In this document: piece by piece, positions 21,207-33,326 of the stretch
Layout of the letters: each line of letters opens with the position of its first letter
How positions within the stretch are numbered: the first letter of the stretch is position 1
NCBI GenBank assembly: GCA_029204225.1
Contig: CM055098.1
Span: 51,338,204-51,402,203, forward strand
DNA: 64,000 nucleotides
Origin: Diphasiastrum complanatum
Lineage: Eukaryota; Streptophyta; Lycopodiopsida; Lycopodiales; Lycopodiaceae
Direction of reading: 5' to 3'
Position numbers and translations under genes: made by a program
Notes under the pieces: model-generated
Databases searched by the model: none
What the model was told of the DNA's origin: nothing
Seen by the model: the letters and a program-made list of their open reading frames with translations, nothing else

Positions 21207-22098
21207 ACAACACTAGGTCACGAAAGTACTTGTTGTGGAATTTGTTGGGAGTTAAAATGTCCATCTGGGTAGCAACATTGATGGATGAATTTGGGCACGT
21301 CTTAATCAGCGAGTTGGGTAGCAACATTGATGGATGAATTTGGGCACGTCTTAATCAGCGAGTTCGCAAATTTTTGGTTGAAGCTGGGGTCAATGGTGGG
21401 ACGGAGTCGATTGTTGCAGTGTACTCCATAATGAAGATGCATAATATATACGGATAAGTTATAGTAATCTGTGAAATTAAAACTAAAAACTGTATTTGTA
21501 TAGATTGCTAAATGAAAGGCTACATGACAAGATTTAGCAGACTACTTCTGATTATCTACATACAGCTCTGTATTGTTTTTTTTACTGTAAGCTTCACATT
21601 GATTGCCTGCATGTCTTTTGCGAGTTATCTCTGTGTGCTAACGTCAGAGGTACGAGCAGAGTCTGCATCTCTATCAGTAACTTGACACAAGAAAACTTTG
21701 GAAAGAACTTCAACATGAATTTTTGAATAATCCAGAGCCGAATCTCGATTGCATCAATGTTAAGGAGCATCGAAGGAAACCAGTAATGGATTAAAATTCT
21801 CTTACCTGAATCAAAATTTTAGTCATTCTTTGAACAACGGCTACCTGTACAAAGCAATCATGAAAGAGAAGACGGATGCATTTGATGTCAAGAAAGGCTT
21901 CATGACATCCTTCACGGTGGTCTCGGCTTTTGGACACGATTTCTCGTAGAACCGATATGACAGGCCTGCCACGGGTGCTGGTAATGGAAGATCATCCGAG
22001 TCTGCATCTACAATTGGAATTACTATAAGCAACATCAAGGATGACAAGAACAGCAGCATCCTCAGCTGCCAGAGCTGCACACAACTTTGTATCTTCAT
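21203..22098 (-). pseudogene. Class III peroxidase pseudogene
   Basis: Aligned with the intact gene at 31.5 kb. Exon 1 (22098-21845) keeps the ATG, signal peptide and SCPKAE, then a net 19-bp deletion just before the distal-His motif shifts the frame. Exon 2 and nearly all of exon 3 are gone: about 30 bp after the exon 1 donor, the sequence resumes at the intron 3 donor (GTAAGAG, near 21810). Intron 3 is alignable throughout. Exon 4 begins near 21426 but lacks the segment with the proximal His (AHTVGIAHC), carries a 49-bp tandem duplication (21267-21315, 21316-21364), and is cut after DLVLFN by a repeat at TTAA. Both haem-side motifs are lost or out of frame, so no active enzyme is possible. 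It keeps a TATA region like the intact gene. Confidence 0.93.
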
Positions 22099-22198
22099 AG
22101 TTGGAGTATAAGCAGAATAAAATCTCAAGACTCACAGCTTGGCTCTCGGAGCTTGAACTGTGCTATACAGAATCAATGAGCAGAAGGCAAAGATATGG

Positions 22199-22206
22199 GC
22201 TTTTAT
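22199..22206 (-). promoter_or_regulatory. TATA region of the peroxidase pseudogene
   Basis: Minus-strand TATAAAAGCCCATAT lies about 105 bp before the pseudogene ATG. The intact gene has TATAAAGTATGAAAGCCCATAC at the same distance, so the promoter was part of the duplication. Confidence 0.6.
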
Positions 22207-22616
22207 ACACTGGATGGTTCAGAACAGTTAAAACAGACGTGTAAAATAGTATATAAATTGTCTGCCAAAGAGAGTTTTAAAAGATAAGCTCTTCAGAAGA
22301 ATTCTATGGAAATCTTTGTGGCATCATAGCAGTAAACTATGAGTGAAACACGTCACTCTAACAGAAGCCGAGAAGCTCCTGAGTCATGCCCAAGACCACA
22401 CTACACCTAACAGTCTCGATCAGTTATGGTAAGCTTCGGAGCTCAAAAGATAACCAAATGAGATCAAAGAATCGTGATCCATTAGCTGGGTATAGTGCCA
22501 GAATCCATTCAGTGGACAGTACTAAAGTTTACTGCACATCGAGATGCTAGCTTCCTATCTCCTTCGTGTGCCATTATGGCTCATAACCCTCACACGACAG
22601 AGACAGAGATAGATTT

Positions 22617-22647
22617 CGGGCAGAATGGCTTGTGCCAGCTCCTTCCA
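22617..22647 (+). repeat. Dispersed hairpin module, copy 2
   Basis: CGGGCAGAATGGCTTGTGCC followed by AGCTCCTTCCA; differs from the copy at 7698 at a few positions. It lies about 520 bp upstream of the peroxidase pseudogene start. Confidence 0.75.
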
Positions 22648-22699
22648 CAATACACAAAACCTATTATCTATTATAACTCACTTTCAATAGGCTTTAAAA

Positions 22700-23940
22700 A
22701 AAAATCTTAGTGTTAAAACTTATTACTTTAATATTTAGGCGGCCAAAAGCAAAAAGTGAAATTCTGTATACTCTCAAAATCTCTAACATTAGATTCTTGA
22801 AAAGCCTATTTCTATGTCACTTTGAGTTCACATTGTTAACATATTTTAAGCTCTTTGTTTGTTTTTATTTGTTTTTAAGTTCATGCATATGCTCACATAG
22901 AAAAAAAGTCTAGTGTTCTATGACATAATTGTCATATAAAATATATTTGTGTTAAAAGACACAAGTTGAAACAGTCCAAAAGAAAACATTACAATTCTTT
23001 TACCATCTTTTTATTACAAAATGAGCATTTCATAAGGTTTTTATTTTGCTTGCTTTTGTTTTATGCGTGTGCGCACAAAAGTGCTCATAAAACCCTTGGT
23101 CACTTGACAGGACATAACATGTCAGCAAATGATTAGAATTTTAATCTTTCAATTGTATGTGAAACTAGACTTGACTCTTCATTGTGTTATTAGAAGACTT
23201 AAAATTTTTATTTTCTCTCAATTGATGGCAATCTACTCCCAAAAAACTACATTTTTTACAAGTTTTAAGCACTTCACATGGATAACTTTAGGTGCACGTA
23301 AATATCTTTATAGGAAGCCAAACTTAAATTTTTTTATAGACATGTTTCTATGATCATAAAGGATTTTTGAGAGTAGATACCCAAAGAAAGAGTTGTAAAA
23401 AGCACCTCCAAAAGAGTTGCAACTTTTTAGCACAACATCTATCTCTACATAACTCCAAATTAAAAAGAATTTGAGACATGTATCTATGGTAATATAATGC
23501 TTTTTAAAGTAGACAACCCAAAAAAATATTGTTAAAATCTTGGTGTTATACACTCAAATATGATAATTCCAGTTTTGGTCATTTTTATCAGCACTTAAAT
23601 GGGTAACTTTGGATGCATGTATCTATCTCTTTGGCATGTTTCTATAATCATATAGGATTTTAAAGAGCAAACCGACAAAAAATGAAATGTAAAATTCACA
23701 ATAATGTAGTCCCATATATGAAAATATTGAAGTTTCATCAGTACCCCCACATGTTTGACACATCAGATCTTACATATAAGTTGCTCAGAATGAAGGTCTC
23801 AAAATTTTTGATCGATAAATATATATATGAAGTACACACATGTGAAAGAATTTGATGTGATTCATTATTATAAGATATGATTTTTTGAATAAGTGCTTGA
23901 AATGCACACTTTTGTGCGCATTTTGTGATGACTCTAGTTC
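22700..23940 (+). repeat. Longest copy of the TTAA-flanked dispersed repeat family
   Basis: No coding. Its 23040-23340 part matches 20909-21206 inverted and its 23640-23940 part matches 16800-17098 direct, so the shorter copies are different segments of one longer family. TGTGCGCACAAAAGTG and CACTTTTGTGCGCA form an internal inverted pair (about 23070 and 23905). The right end GACTCTAGT corresponds to the ends that meet TTAA elsewhere. A non-autonomous DNA transposon is likely. Confidence 0.5.
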
Positions 23941-26120
23941 TAAAATAGATCCCTATAAGTTACAACTATCATTTACTTAACATGTTGATGTTTGAATGTT
24001 CATGATTTCACAACAAGATATTGCTATATAAAACATCATCAATTAAATGTCATAAGCAAGAACATACTAAAAAAATATTGCCACAAATAAAATAACATTG
24101 ATAGAAAAATACTACAACTTTGTCTCAACTACACTTGAGATTGTTTGAGTCTCTACACATTTGTATCGAATTCTATTCAAAACATGTGAACTAGCTGAAT
24201 CTACAATATGTAACACTTTCACATCACATGAAACACACACTGCACAAAGTTATACATTGATTCAAATGTTTCAATAATAGATACGCTTAAACTATTTTCA
24301 CATTGACTATTTTGCTTCAAATATATACAAATTATTGGCCTCGAAAAATAATCTAGAGTATATGAAAAACAAATTATTACATTCATTCCAAAAATTTTAG
24401 CACGAATTAAAGCCTCCAATCTCCAAGCGACAGACTCGTCATCCACTCACTGAGCTCGCCTGATGTCTCCAATTCTAGTCACCATCTTGCTATCCAAGCT
24501 GATTGTGAAAGCATCACCTGCCTCTCTTGGCTCCTAGCATTAGCTCGCTCTGCCTAGCTATGTGTCGCCTGACATCATGCCAATGCAAGCTCGTCTCTGA
24601 GTCACTGCTCACGGGATCCTAAGGCCAATGTCTCCCAACTTGATCTTACTGAAGTATATGGCTCCAAGTGACTCCCTCTAGGCTTACTCCCCGAGCTCAC
24701 CCATTGAAAATATGAACCAAACATGTTCAAGTTTCTTTGTCAAGCCTAGACTACTACAAATATAGCCAAATGCAAGATAACTAGTAGGTAGCTCATCCAT
24801 GCCCCTGATGGTAGTCACCACTCCATCAATGCCAATGCCAAAATTGGCCCGACTATATCGCCATACTTGTACTCCCAAAAAATACATCATGAATTCTTCG
24901 CCATCAATGCCCCCTCTAATAGATCTCTTGTAAACCACTCACCACAGTTTTTGCCACCAACACAACCGAACTTGTGATATTCATTAGCTTTCCATCCTAG
25001 AGCTGGCCCTCAAAGCTTCACACCTTTCCCATTTGCATTTGCAAAATTATGATTCTATCATGAATTACCCCTGTAAGTCCTATCCCATCCAAGGACACAA
25101 GTCAGATATGAAGTAGTTACCTTTGATGATCACCCTATCATCTTGCAGTCCAGTCCCTACCAAGTAACCCAATGCCATCACTGATCTTGAAGATCTGAGC
25201 ATCTAGTCAGTAATGCCCTTCATGTATTCTCCCAAGCTAGCTCCAAATCTGCTTTCCTAAATGATTTCAAAGCATTTTTTGAGAGTACCTTGAGATGTAA
25301 CTCCAAAGACATAATCAAGCCCCTCACGTAATGTACATGCCAATATCACTCTCAATGAACTTGTAAGATCTTCCACGGCTAGAACCAAGTGACTTGCACT
25401 TTGCCATCACTGGAATTTGCATCCCTATAAATGCAATATTGATACAACAAACTGACTTGACTCATCCAAACTGACAATTGAAGTGTATCTCACTGATGAC
25501 AAACCTGATACATTGCTTCACAGCTACAAAGGCTTGATTTGAGATGACTTAGCAACTGCAAAATAAACCTGCAAAACATCACACTTACCTCAAGCCAAGA
25601 GTATCTAAAGTGAGATCACTAACCTATTATTTATCTCCTGCATGTCCCACACACAATTCATCCAATGCAAGTTCACTATTATGTTCAATGGCTTCCAACT
25701 GGCACTTTAATAGAGAAAAAAATTAAGGTTTTCAACTGTAAATCCTTGTTGAGCAAACTTCCATAGCCTCTAAGATAGGATAATTGCTCTTTCTTTCCTT
25801 CATGGACTTTCATGTTCATTTTCCAGTAGCTTAGTGGTACTGGGGCACCCTACTATAAGCTCTTACAGTAGCCAAGTCAGTCATCCATGTTGAAAGATCT
25901 GCATTTTTCTAACTGTAAATCCCATGCCTAAGATAAAAAGAGATTCTTGGGCTTTTTTCAATGTTTCACTGAGCTCCCACTTGCAGCTTCATATCTGGCT
26001 GAGGTTTTCCTACCTCCAGCTTAGTAATGCAATTTACGGCACTCCAATTGATGCGGTATTGACTTTGAACCACCTAATTTTCAGAGAAATCTGTCAACAC
26101 CCCACGAATCCAAACATTTT
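23941..26120. other. Unassigned DNA, possible decayed gene on the minus strand
   Basis: From about 24400 to 25900 composition rises in C and T and minus-strand stretches look coding-like, such as IGIDGVVTTIRGMDELPTS at 24.7-24.9 kb, vaguely like the GIxGLG region of plant A1 aspartic proteases. Stops are frequent and no catalytic DTG is seen, so no family is assigned. The part before 24400 is AT-rich with nothing recognisable. Confidence 0.25.
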
Positions 26121-26129
26121 CCAAATTTT

Positions 26130-27620
26130 CTCAGTTTTCCACCCAATTGAGTTCTATAAATTGCTTTGGCTATTTCAGTGGACATGAATTCTCCCCCTCC
26201 ATCAACACGTAGAGCCTTGGTCTTTCTCTGAGTTTAATTTTCAGTAGATGCCTTGAACTGTTTGAAAAACTTGAAAGCTTCATATTTGTTCTTCAAGAAA
26301 TAGGTGACAGTTCGTCGAGAGAAATCATCAATGAAAGTTAGCTAATAAATGGCTTCCCCTGTCAAAGCAGTCTGCATTGGGCCACAAATGTCGTTATGTA
26401 CAAGATCAAGCAAACGTTTAAAAGTATGAACTGAATAAAAAATAAAAGGTCTTCTAGCATGCTTGCTGATAGTACAGCTTTCACATGGAGAAGTTGGTTT
26501 GCTAACAAAAGGAAGATTATGCACTAGATTTTGAGTTGACATTTGTTGAATACTATTAAAGTTTAGATGGCCTAATCTGAAATGCCAAAGCATATCAATC
26601 GATTCAGAAGTCGATGTATGAAGAGCTTGGTTGTTTGTCGAATAGCAGTGACTAAGCTTGTAGATATAGCCACATTGTCTACCAAAAGCTAAATTTTTCC
26701 TAGACTTGTCGAGTATGGTGCAGCCCTCTGTATCGAATTTGACCCTTCGACCATAATCATTGTTCCTTCACCTTCGATAGAGTGAGATGAGTTGTCTCGA
26801 AGTTGCACAATTCTTAAATGGGTGAATGGCTTGTAGTTCTAGAACCAGTCTCGATGGTGAGTCATGTGTTGAGTTGCTCCGGAGTCTAAATACTAGCAGG
26901 AGTTGAAATCCTGCTGCTCTCCAACCTTGGTCATGAAGGCTACTTCATCTTCCTCTTGTTCCTAGATCAAATGACTGGTTGTAGTAGCATTGGGCTTGTT
27001 GTTGGAACTATTCTTCTTCTCATTGTTGTACTTCAAGGTTCGCGGCAGTTCTTGATGAGATGGCCAGTCCTCTTATAGTATTTGCAGAATAGTTTCTGCA
27101 TTGGCTAGAATGATGAAGATCCTGAAGTTGATGGTGTGTTTGATGCAGGCTGCTACATATCGCTCTTCTTGTCAGTGTGACTTTGTAGATTTCTTGGATC
27201 TAAACTTTTGACTTTTCTTTGTGTATAGAGCTTGTGGATCCGATCCTGAGCCGGGGGATGAAGCATTCATTCTGATCTCTACTTGTAGCAGCATCGAAAT
27301 GGCTCTTGATAGAGCGAGATTCTGCTGGGTTGAAATAGCCATAATCCAAGTTTCATAGGCATCAGGGAGACTCGATAATAGAGTCATTACTGCATCTAAA
27401 TCTTCAATGATCCTGTTGCAATCACCTGCTCCATAAGGTTCTTGAAAGTGCTGAGATGGCTCGAAACACTATCTACATCAGACATTATGAGAGTGAAGAA
27501 TTTTTTCCTCAAATGGAGTTATGAGAGTCTTTGATATTGAGAGTGATCAAGGAAAATGCCTTGCCATCTATATGTCTCCATTTGGTGATGTTGGCGGTGG
27601 TGGACTGTTAGTAACATTGT
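26130..27620 (-). pseudogene. Copia gag-protease-integrase remnant
   Basis: Read leftward from about 27620: gag C-terminal part (MTLLSSLPDAYETWIMA, ALSRAISMLLQ), zinc knuckle with CKYYKRTGHLIKNC near 27050, protease YLDSGATQHMT near 26890, GAG-pre-integrase (LWHFRLGHLNFNSIQQM, CESCTISKHARRPF), integrase with HNDICGPM, FIDDFSRRTVTYF and RVDGGGEFMS. It ends near 26130 without the integrase glutamate, RT or RNase H. Several stops and frameshifts. The YETWIMAIS and YTKKS motifs are close to the element at 56.7 kb, so the two probably belong to one lineage. Confidence 0.85.
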
Positions 27621-27654
27621 CTGATAGTGCATGGATTGACTTTTCTATGATAAG

Positions 27655-27795
27655 AAAGTCGACGAAGTCGAGTTAGTTGATTGTTGATGAAAAGTCGATG
27701 ATGTCGAGTACATCGTTGAAGTCGATGTCGATGAAGTAAGTTGAGTGAGTTGATGTCAATGTCGAGGAACTCGGTTGAGTCGATGTTGAGTTGAT
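27655..27795. repeat. GTCGATG-rich degenerate tandem repeat
   Basis: About 140 bp dominated by GTCGA, GTCGATG and GTTGATG words (for example AAGTCGATGTCGATGAAG near 27720). It separates the Copia remnant from the small LTR element and could be a decayed minisatellite or the 5' leader of the Copia. Confidence 0.6.
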
Positions 27796-29630
27796 GGCTA
27801 TTCTACAATAACACCTCTCACCCTAGACCGAGGAGGTCCCTGAAGGAAGAGAGAAGGATGAAGATGAGAGCCGAGCATGAGAGCCAAGAAATACTAGCTA
27901 GGATACAGTTTTAAATCATGTGAGCCTCATGGTGAATCCCAAGAAAAGGAATGACCATGTAGGAGCTAGTATGTGTAGGCATTTGTAATTAATGTAGTAG
28001 ATCCCTCTTAAATAAATTAGAGTGAGCCACCTTTTGATGGTGACCTCTAGTGAAAGAGCTAATTCCACTTGGAGTTTGTAAATTGGTGGAACTGCCACTT
28101 AGGCTCCACATGGACAGCCTCTTGGTTTATTTAAGAGCCCCCCTCTCTTGTGAGTAAGCTTTACATGTAATGTCATTTTGCTCTTGAATTGAATAAGAAG
28201 ATCTTCCACCAGTATTGGCATTCTTGAAGCTCGTTGTTCATGATGTCTTTCTTGAGTGATTCTATTATGAGCATGCCCTTCCATTCCTTTGAGTGTGGTT
28301 GTGGAATTAGATTAATTTCTTGCTTTCTTTCATTATGCATTGTGGAGTAGAGTGGATTAGATCTCTTGTTTATGTTTTAATATAGATTCAACATTCAGGT
28401 GAAAAAGGTGATATTGATCAGAGCTAGTATTCTACAAGGGCCGAGATCATTGGCGCATTGCAAACTCAGCTTGAGTGGCGGAATAAAGTTTTCAACGATA
28501 GTAGAAGGTTCCATGAATATCTAAGGGCACCGGCTTGGAAGAGGGTTGATCCCTTCTATATGCCAATCAAGAGAAGAGGCCCCTGGCCAACGGAACAACC
28601 ATGCGTCGAAGTTGTCAACTGGCCAGTGATCCTAGAGATTTCTAAAAGCGCATCAATGGATGACCGGAGGCTACAACTATTGGATTTTGGCCACAAGTAC
28701 AAATCCAACGCTGACTTATGTGTGCGAGAGAGTGCCGAAAATTGCAGATCCATGGCCTTTCTCATGAATCTAAAATGTTTTTGGGATTGAGGCTTGAATC
28801 CAATACGGATCAGTCCCAATATAGCCCTCTAGTCAGAAGCCGACCACTAGATGATGGCTCGGCTCTATTACAGAGCGGCCTTCATGTCCTCCCGTTATGT
28901 CACAATGGTGGAAGACTGGCAGGAGTTCGGATTTATTGAAAAGGTGTGAGATTACCTGGGGCCATTACCCTTCGGAAGTAAGTTGTGGTTCCAAGTATTT
29001 GAAGCCCTAGGAAGGAAGATGAGTGCATGAAAACAAACCGCGAGACAACAAGGTGAGCATGACTCGCAGGAGGTTCTCAAGCGGGCAGAGATGTAAAGGC
29101 CATTGAGAAATCTCAAATTTTGCGAAACAATTTTGCAGCGAAATAAGCACTTGGTTTTACAAACAGAAGATCCACGCTTTTCCAAGCGCCAAGAGGAAAT
29201 GACGTCATTCCATATGTGTTGCAGTGGGTCCTGCAACAGATTGGGGGGGGGGGGGGGATGATGTTGGCAGATTTCAAGGAATCCCCAAGATGCCGAGCCG
29301 AGCTATTCTAAAAGAGCACCTCTCACCCTAGAGATGAGAGCCGAGCATGAGAGCCGAGAAATACTAGCTAGGATACAGTTTTAAATCATGTGAGCCTTAT
29401 GGTGAATCCCAAGAGAAGGAATGACCATGTAAGAGCTAGTATGTGTAGGCATTTGTAATTAATGTAGGAGACCCCTCTTAAATAAATTAGAGTGAGCCAC
29501 CTTTTGATGGTGACCTCTAGTGGAAGAGCTAATTCCACTTGGAATTTATAAATTGGTGGAATTGCCACTTAGGCTCCACATGGGCAGCCTCTTGGTTTAT
29601 TTAAGAGCCCCTCTCTTGCAAGTAGACAAA
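27784..29630 (+). mobile_element. Small non-autonomous LTR element (TRIM/LARD-like)
   Basis: A direct repeat of about 330 bp is present at about 27797-28160 and 29294-29625 (shared ACCTCTCACCCTAGA, ATACTAGCTAGGATACAG, GTGTAGGCATTTGTAATTAATG). The second copy begins TGTTGGCAG at 29262, right after a 15-base G run that fits a polypurine tract. The first copy starts near TGTTGAG at 27784 with a deletion and a 40-bp insertion. Direct repeats, purine tract and about 1.1 kb without pol domains suggest a non-autonomous LTR retrotransposon. The first LTR seems to run on to about 28391; the second is truncated. The internal open stretch 28458-28790 (110 codons, no early ATG) matches no family I know. 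Confidence 0.6.
29243..29257 (+). repeat. Poly-G tract, probable polypurine tract
   Basis: About 15 consecutive G followed by ATGA and then the presumed LTR start TGTTGG. Very long G runs are unusual in an AT-rich genome, and base count in such runs is error-prone. Confidence 0.6.
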
Positions 29631-31340
29631 AGTAGGAATCGAATGGCATTCATCAGCATTGCACGCATATCCTAGATGAATGTTGTAGGCTTGCATGGTT
29701 TTGATCTGGTGATGTCTGAAATATGGTACAATGGGGCGTCGTATTACCATACAGTAACCGTCCGAACTGTATGATAGATCATGTCACGCTTTGTAATTAG
29801 AAGATCACAATAAGAAAGCCAACCACCTGGTAATGGGCAGAAACACCCGGTAACCAGAGATAAAGAAACGAGGAATACCAAGAAGTAATCGCTTCACAGA
29901 TTCTATCAGTCATAGAATCTGTGAACATCCTCATTATTCCTCCACCATCTACAACAGGCCACTTCTCGGATCCGTCCACCAATCCACACCATCTTTTCCT
30001 TCAATATCATTCTCATATCCATTTCCAATCTCTGAAGTATGTCCCATCAAACTTCTCAATGCTCCTTGAATCCACTACATTTAATGCGTGAAGTGCCATC
30101 CTTTCTACCTCTGTCGCCTATTGTGATCGTCTCTCTTTGTGTATCAGGTTTTTAGTTGGGGTGAACTTTCGCCAATCACGGCCTAATACCAGGTCCAACT
30201 TTGCGCTAACCTGTGTGGATCATAGCACAAATGCAGGTAGAGAATCTATAAACAGAGAGAGGCAAGGAAGTGGACAAAGAAAATGCAGTAGAGATACACA
30301 TGTTGTAGGCAAAAACAAGATGACGTAATCTTTCATTATCTATGTGTTACTTTATACAAACTTTAAGGATCAAGGTCTTTTCAAGAAGTGCCTATCACTT
30401 AAGCCACACTACTCCTATACAAAGAAAAGCCCCTATTCACCAGGTGCTACAGCACCTAGACTCTAACTAAAACTTTGTCACCTTTGAACTCTTTCACACC
30501 TTTACTCCTAAATTGAACTCATAGTTTCACAAAGGTTAGCAAAACATGCAAGATGGGCCAGCCCCGCATAGACCATGAAAGATTGGGGCTTCCTATTTTT
30601 CATGTTATCAAAAAATTCAATGAACATCTCTTTCACGTCCATCTTTATCAGCCATAAATATCTTACGTAATCATCAATCCCATCCAAAACGAGAGAGGAA
30701 TCTGACTGATTTCTCTCTCTCGCACACGTATATGAAATACCTTTTTGTCATTCTCTCATGTGGTATGATAATAGCACGATGCTGTATCATTGTTATTTAA
30801 GGACATAGGAGTTTGATTTGGAATATGCACGCTTTTAGAGGATTGATTTTTCTCTCTCCAGAAAGCTTTTAGAGTTGAGAGTTTAGTCAGATGCTTCTCT
30901 GTGTGTTGATGTCATGTTATATTTTATATATATATATATATCACTTGACCCAAAAAAAAAAAAAGGCAGCATATACTGTGCATCTCTATCCTGGATTTTG
31001 GAATTATGCTCAGTCTATGGATCACAATATTCTACTTGCTTTTGAAAGTCTTTGAAGGTCCTTAGCATAGCTCTGATGAAGACCGTTAGGTGGAACGTGG
31101 CCTTAGGCTGGAGCTGCTTCTAAGCTTTTGTTAAAGTGACGTGCTTCCCTCAACGACTCAAAAGATTTTTACTGCTTTAACAACACATTGACTTCCAATA
31201 AAGTTTTCTACACATTGACTTCCAATAAAGTTTTCTGTGCATGATTCACAGCAGGAAAATCACTTATAAATTAGCACCAATTTGTCTTTCTATACTGTAA
31301 ATCTCCAAGTGCAGAACTACCCAAGTGTTTTAACAAATCA
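29631..31340. other. Intergenic region upstream of the peroxidase gene
   Basis: No gene recognised. Holds a short (TA)n run near 30926-30941 followed by an A run, and a 19-bp direct repeat (ACATTGACTTCCAATAAAG) near 31185 and 31211. Open stretches are short and without motifs. Confidence 0.55.
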
Positions 31341-31344
31341 AGAG

Positions 31345-31352
31345 TATAAAGT
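31345..31352 (+). promoter_or_regulatory. TATA box of the peroxidase gene
   Basis: TATAAAGT about 105 bp before the ATG at 31454, in a context (GAAAGCCCATAC) conserved at the same distance in the pseudogene promoter. Confidence 0.65.
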
Positions 31353-31453
31353 ATGAAAGCCCATACCTTTGTCTTCTACGTATTATTTCTGTATAACATA
31401 GTTCAATTAGCTGGGAGAGTTAGGCTGTGAGATCTTATTCTGCTACTTCAACT

Positions 31454-33326
31454 ATGAGGATACAAAGTTGTGTGCCGCGCCTCTGGCAGCTGGTGCTGCT
31501 GTTTGTAGCATCCTTGATGTTGCTTCTAGTAATTCCGATTGCAAATGCAGACTCAGATGATCTTCCAACGCCTGTGGCAGGCCTATCATACGGGTTCTAT
31601 AAGAAGTCGTGTCCTAAAGCAGAGAACAACGTGAAACGTATCATGAAGCCTTTTTTGAAATCAAATGTATCGCAAGCAGCTGGAGTGATCCGTCTTTTCT
31701 TTCATGATTGCTTTGTCCAGGTAGTCGTGGCTCCTAAAATGACTCTTATCATGATGGCACCAAATTTAATGTCTGAAAGAAATCAAGCTTAGAAAATACG
31801 ATACAACTCTTCTATGTTCTGCTAAAGTCGTGAGCATTTTTGCGAATGTAAATCATTAAGGACTGTGTTACACACATGAAGTATATATGTAAGAAGAACT
31901 TGTATTTGCAAAGTAGAAGGTAATGCTATTTTCTGTTTTTGTGTTGGCAGGGTTGTGATGGGTCAATTTTGATTAACGACACACTGGGAGAGCAGCCATC
32001 CATTCCAAATCAAACGCTTAGAGCTTCAGCACTTAATGTCATTGAGCAGATCAAAGCTAACTTAGAATCAATCTGTCCTAATACTGTGTCATGTGCAGAT
32101 GTTTTGGCATTAGCTGCACGTGAGGCTATTAGACAGGTACGTACTCACTCTGTGCTCACTTCTCATGATCAGTGGTATATTATGTGAGGCCAATCTTAAT
32201 TCTTGTACGGGAGAGATAAAAGGAGAACTTGAGAGAGTGGTTGTGGACATGTGTGGAATGAACCTTTTTAGGCTGGTGGACTTCGTTTCGAGATTCCAAC
32301 AGGAAGGCGTGACAGCTTAAACTTTTCCAACAGTACAATAGTACTTCAGAACTTGCCAGGACCATCATTTGACTTATCGCAGCTAGTTTCATCGTTCAGC
32401 TCCAAAGGTCTTAGCATCGCAGACATGATTACTCTTTCAGGTAAGAAAGTCTTCAGCAATTGCTTCCTTCGAAGTTCGGAGTTCCTTAATGTTGTACAAT
32501 CGAGATTTGGCTGCAGATACGCGATAAATCACGTAGAAGTTCCTTCAACTACTTCTTGTGTGATTTGCTGATAGAAATGCAGAACTGCAATTAATACCTC
32601 TGGTGAATTAGCACAGAGATAACTCGCAAAGTAAATGCAGGCAATCAGTGTGAAATTTATACTTTACAGTATAGAAAAAGTAGACAGCTACAGGTAAATT
32701 AAGAGAAAAATAGATCAGCAATAAGTACTCTGTTAGATCTTACCTGCATTAAGCTAAGCCTTTCATTAAGCAATCTAACCCAGTACAATTTTTCCTTTTC
32801 ACAGAATGAGAAGGATCGACTAATTTCTGTATATATCATGCATCTTTGTTGTGCAGGAGCCCATACAGTAGGAATTGCACACTGCAATTCATTCAGCAAA
32901 CGACTCCGTCCCACCGTTGATCCTAGGTTCAACCAAAAATTTGCGAACTCGCTAATCCAGTCTTGCCCAAATTCATCCATCAATGTGGCTATCGACATGG
33001 ACATTTTAACTCCCAACAAATTCGACAACAAGTACTTTCGTGACTTGCTGAATGGAAAGGTGCTCTTTAACTCGGATGCTAGCCTACTAAATGACAGCCA
33101 GACACAGGCAATCGTGGAAAATTATGCAGATGACAATGATGTGTTCCGGAGCAATTTTACCATATCATTCATCAAAATGAGCATGATTCAAGTTCTGACT
33201 GGCAATCAAGGCAATATCCGGAAAGTATGCTCGGTTCTTAACAGCAAGAGTAGCTCCACTGCCACTGCAATAGACAGCTACATACCAGCAGAATTCGATA
33301 CTCCCCTCTCCTATGCTTCCATGTAG
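31454..33326 (+). CDS. Class III (secretory plant) peroxidase, four exons
   Basis: Exons 31454-31720, 31951-32136, 32272-32440 and 32857-33326; introns of 230, 135 and 416 bp, all GT-AG, at the three classical positions of this family. The protein is 363 residues. An N-terminal hydrophobic signal (about 10-31, ending ANA) directs it to the secretory pathway. The distal haem site RLFFHDCFVQ gives Arg80, Phe83 and His84; the proximal ligand is His210 in SGAHTVGIAHC. All eight family disulfide cysteines are seen (SCPK, HDCF, GCDG, ICPN, SCAD, AHCN, SCPN, VCSV), plus the Ca-site GCDGS. It oxidises phenolics with H2O2 in wall or vacuole. About 30 residues follow the last Cys, which may be a vacuolar extension. 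The GTG at 31427 is in frame but the conserved ATG at 31454 is the start. Confidence 0.95.

Noticed and set aside
24684-24938. Possible aspartic protease exon
   Set aside because: Only a loose GIxGVV similarity; no catalytic motif and frequent stops around it. Kept only as unassigned DNA.
31427-31453. Nine-codon N-terminal extension of the peroxidase from a GTG
   Set aside because: Plant start codons are ATG; the downstream ATG gives a normal signal peptide and is conserved in the pseudogene.
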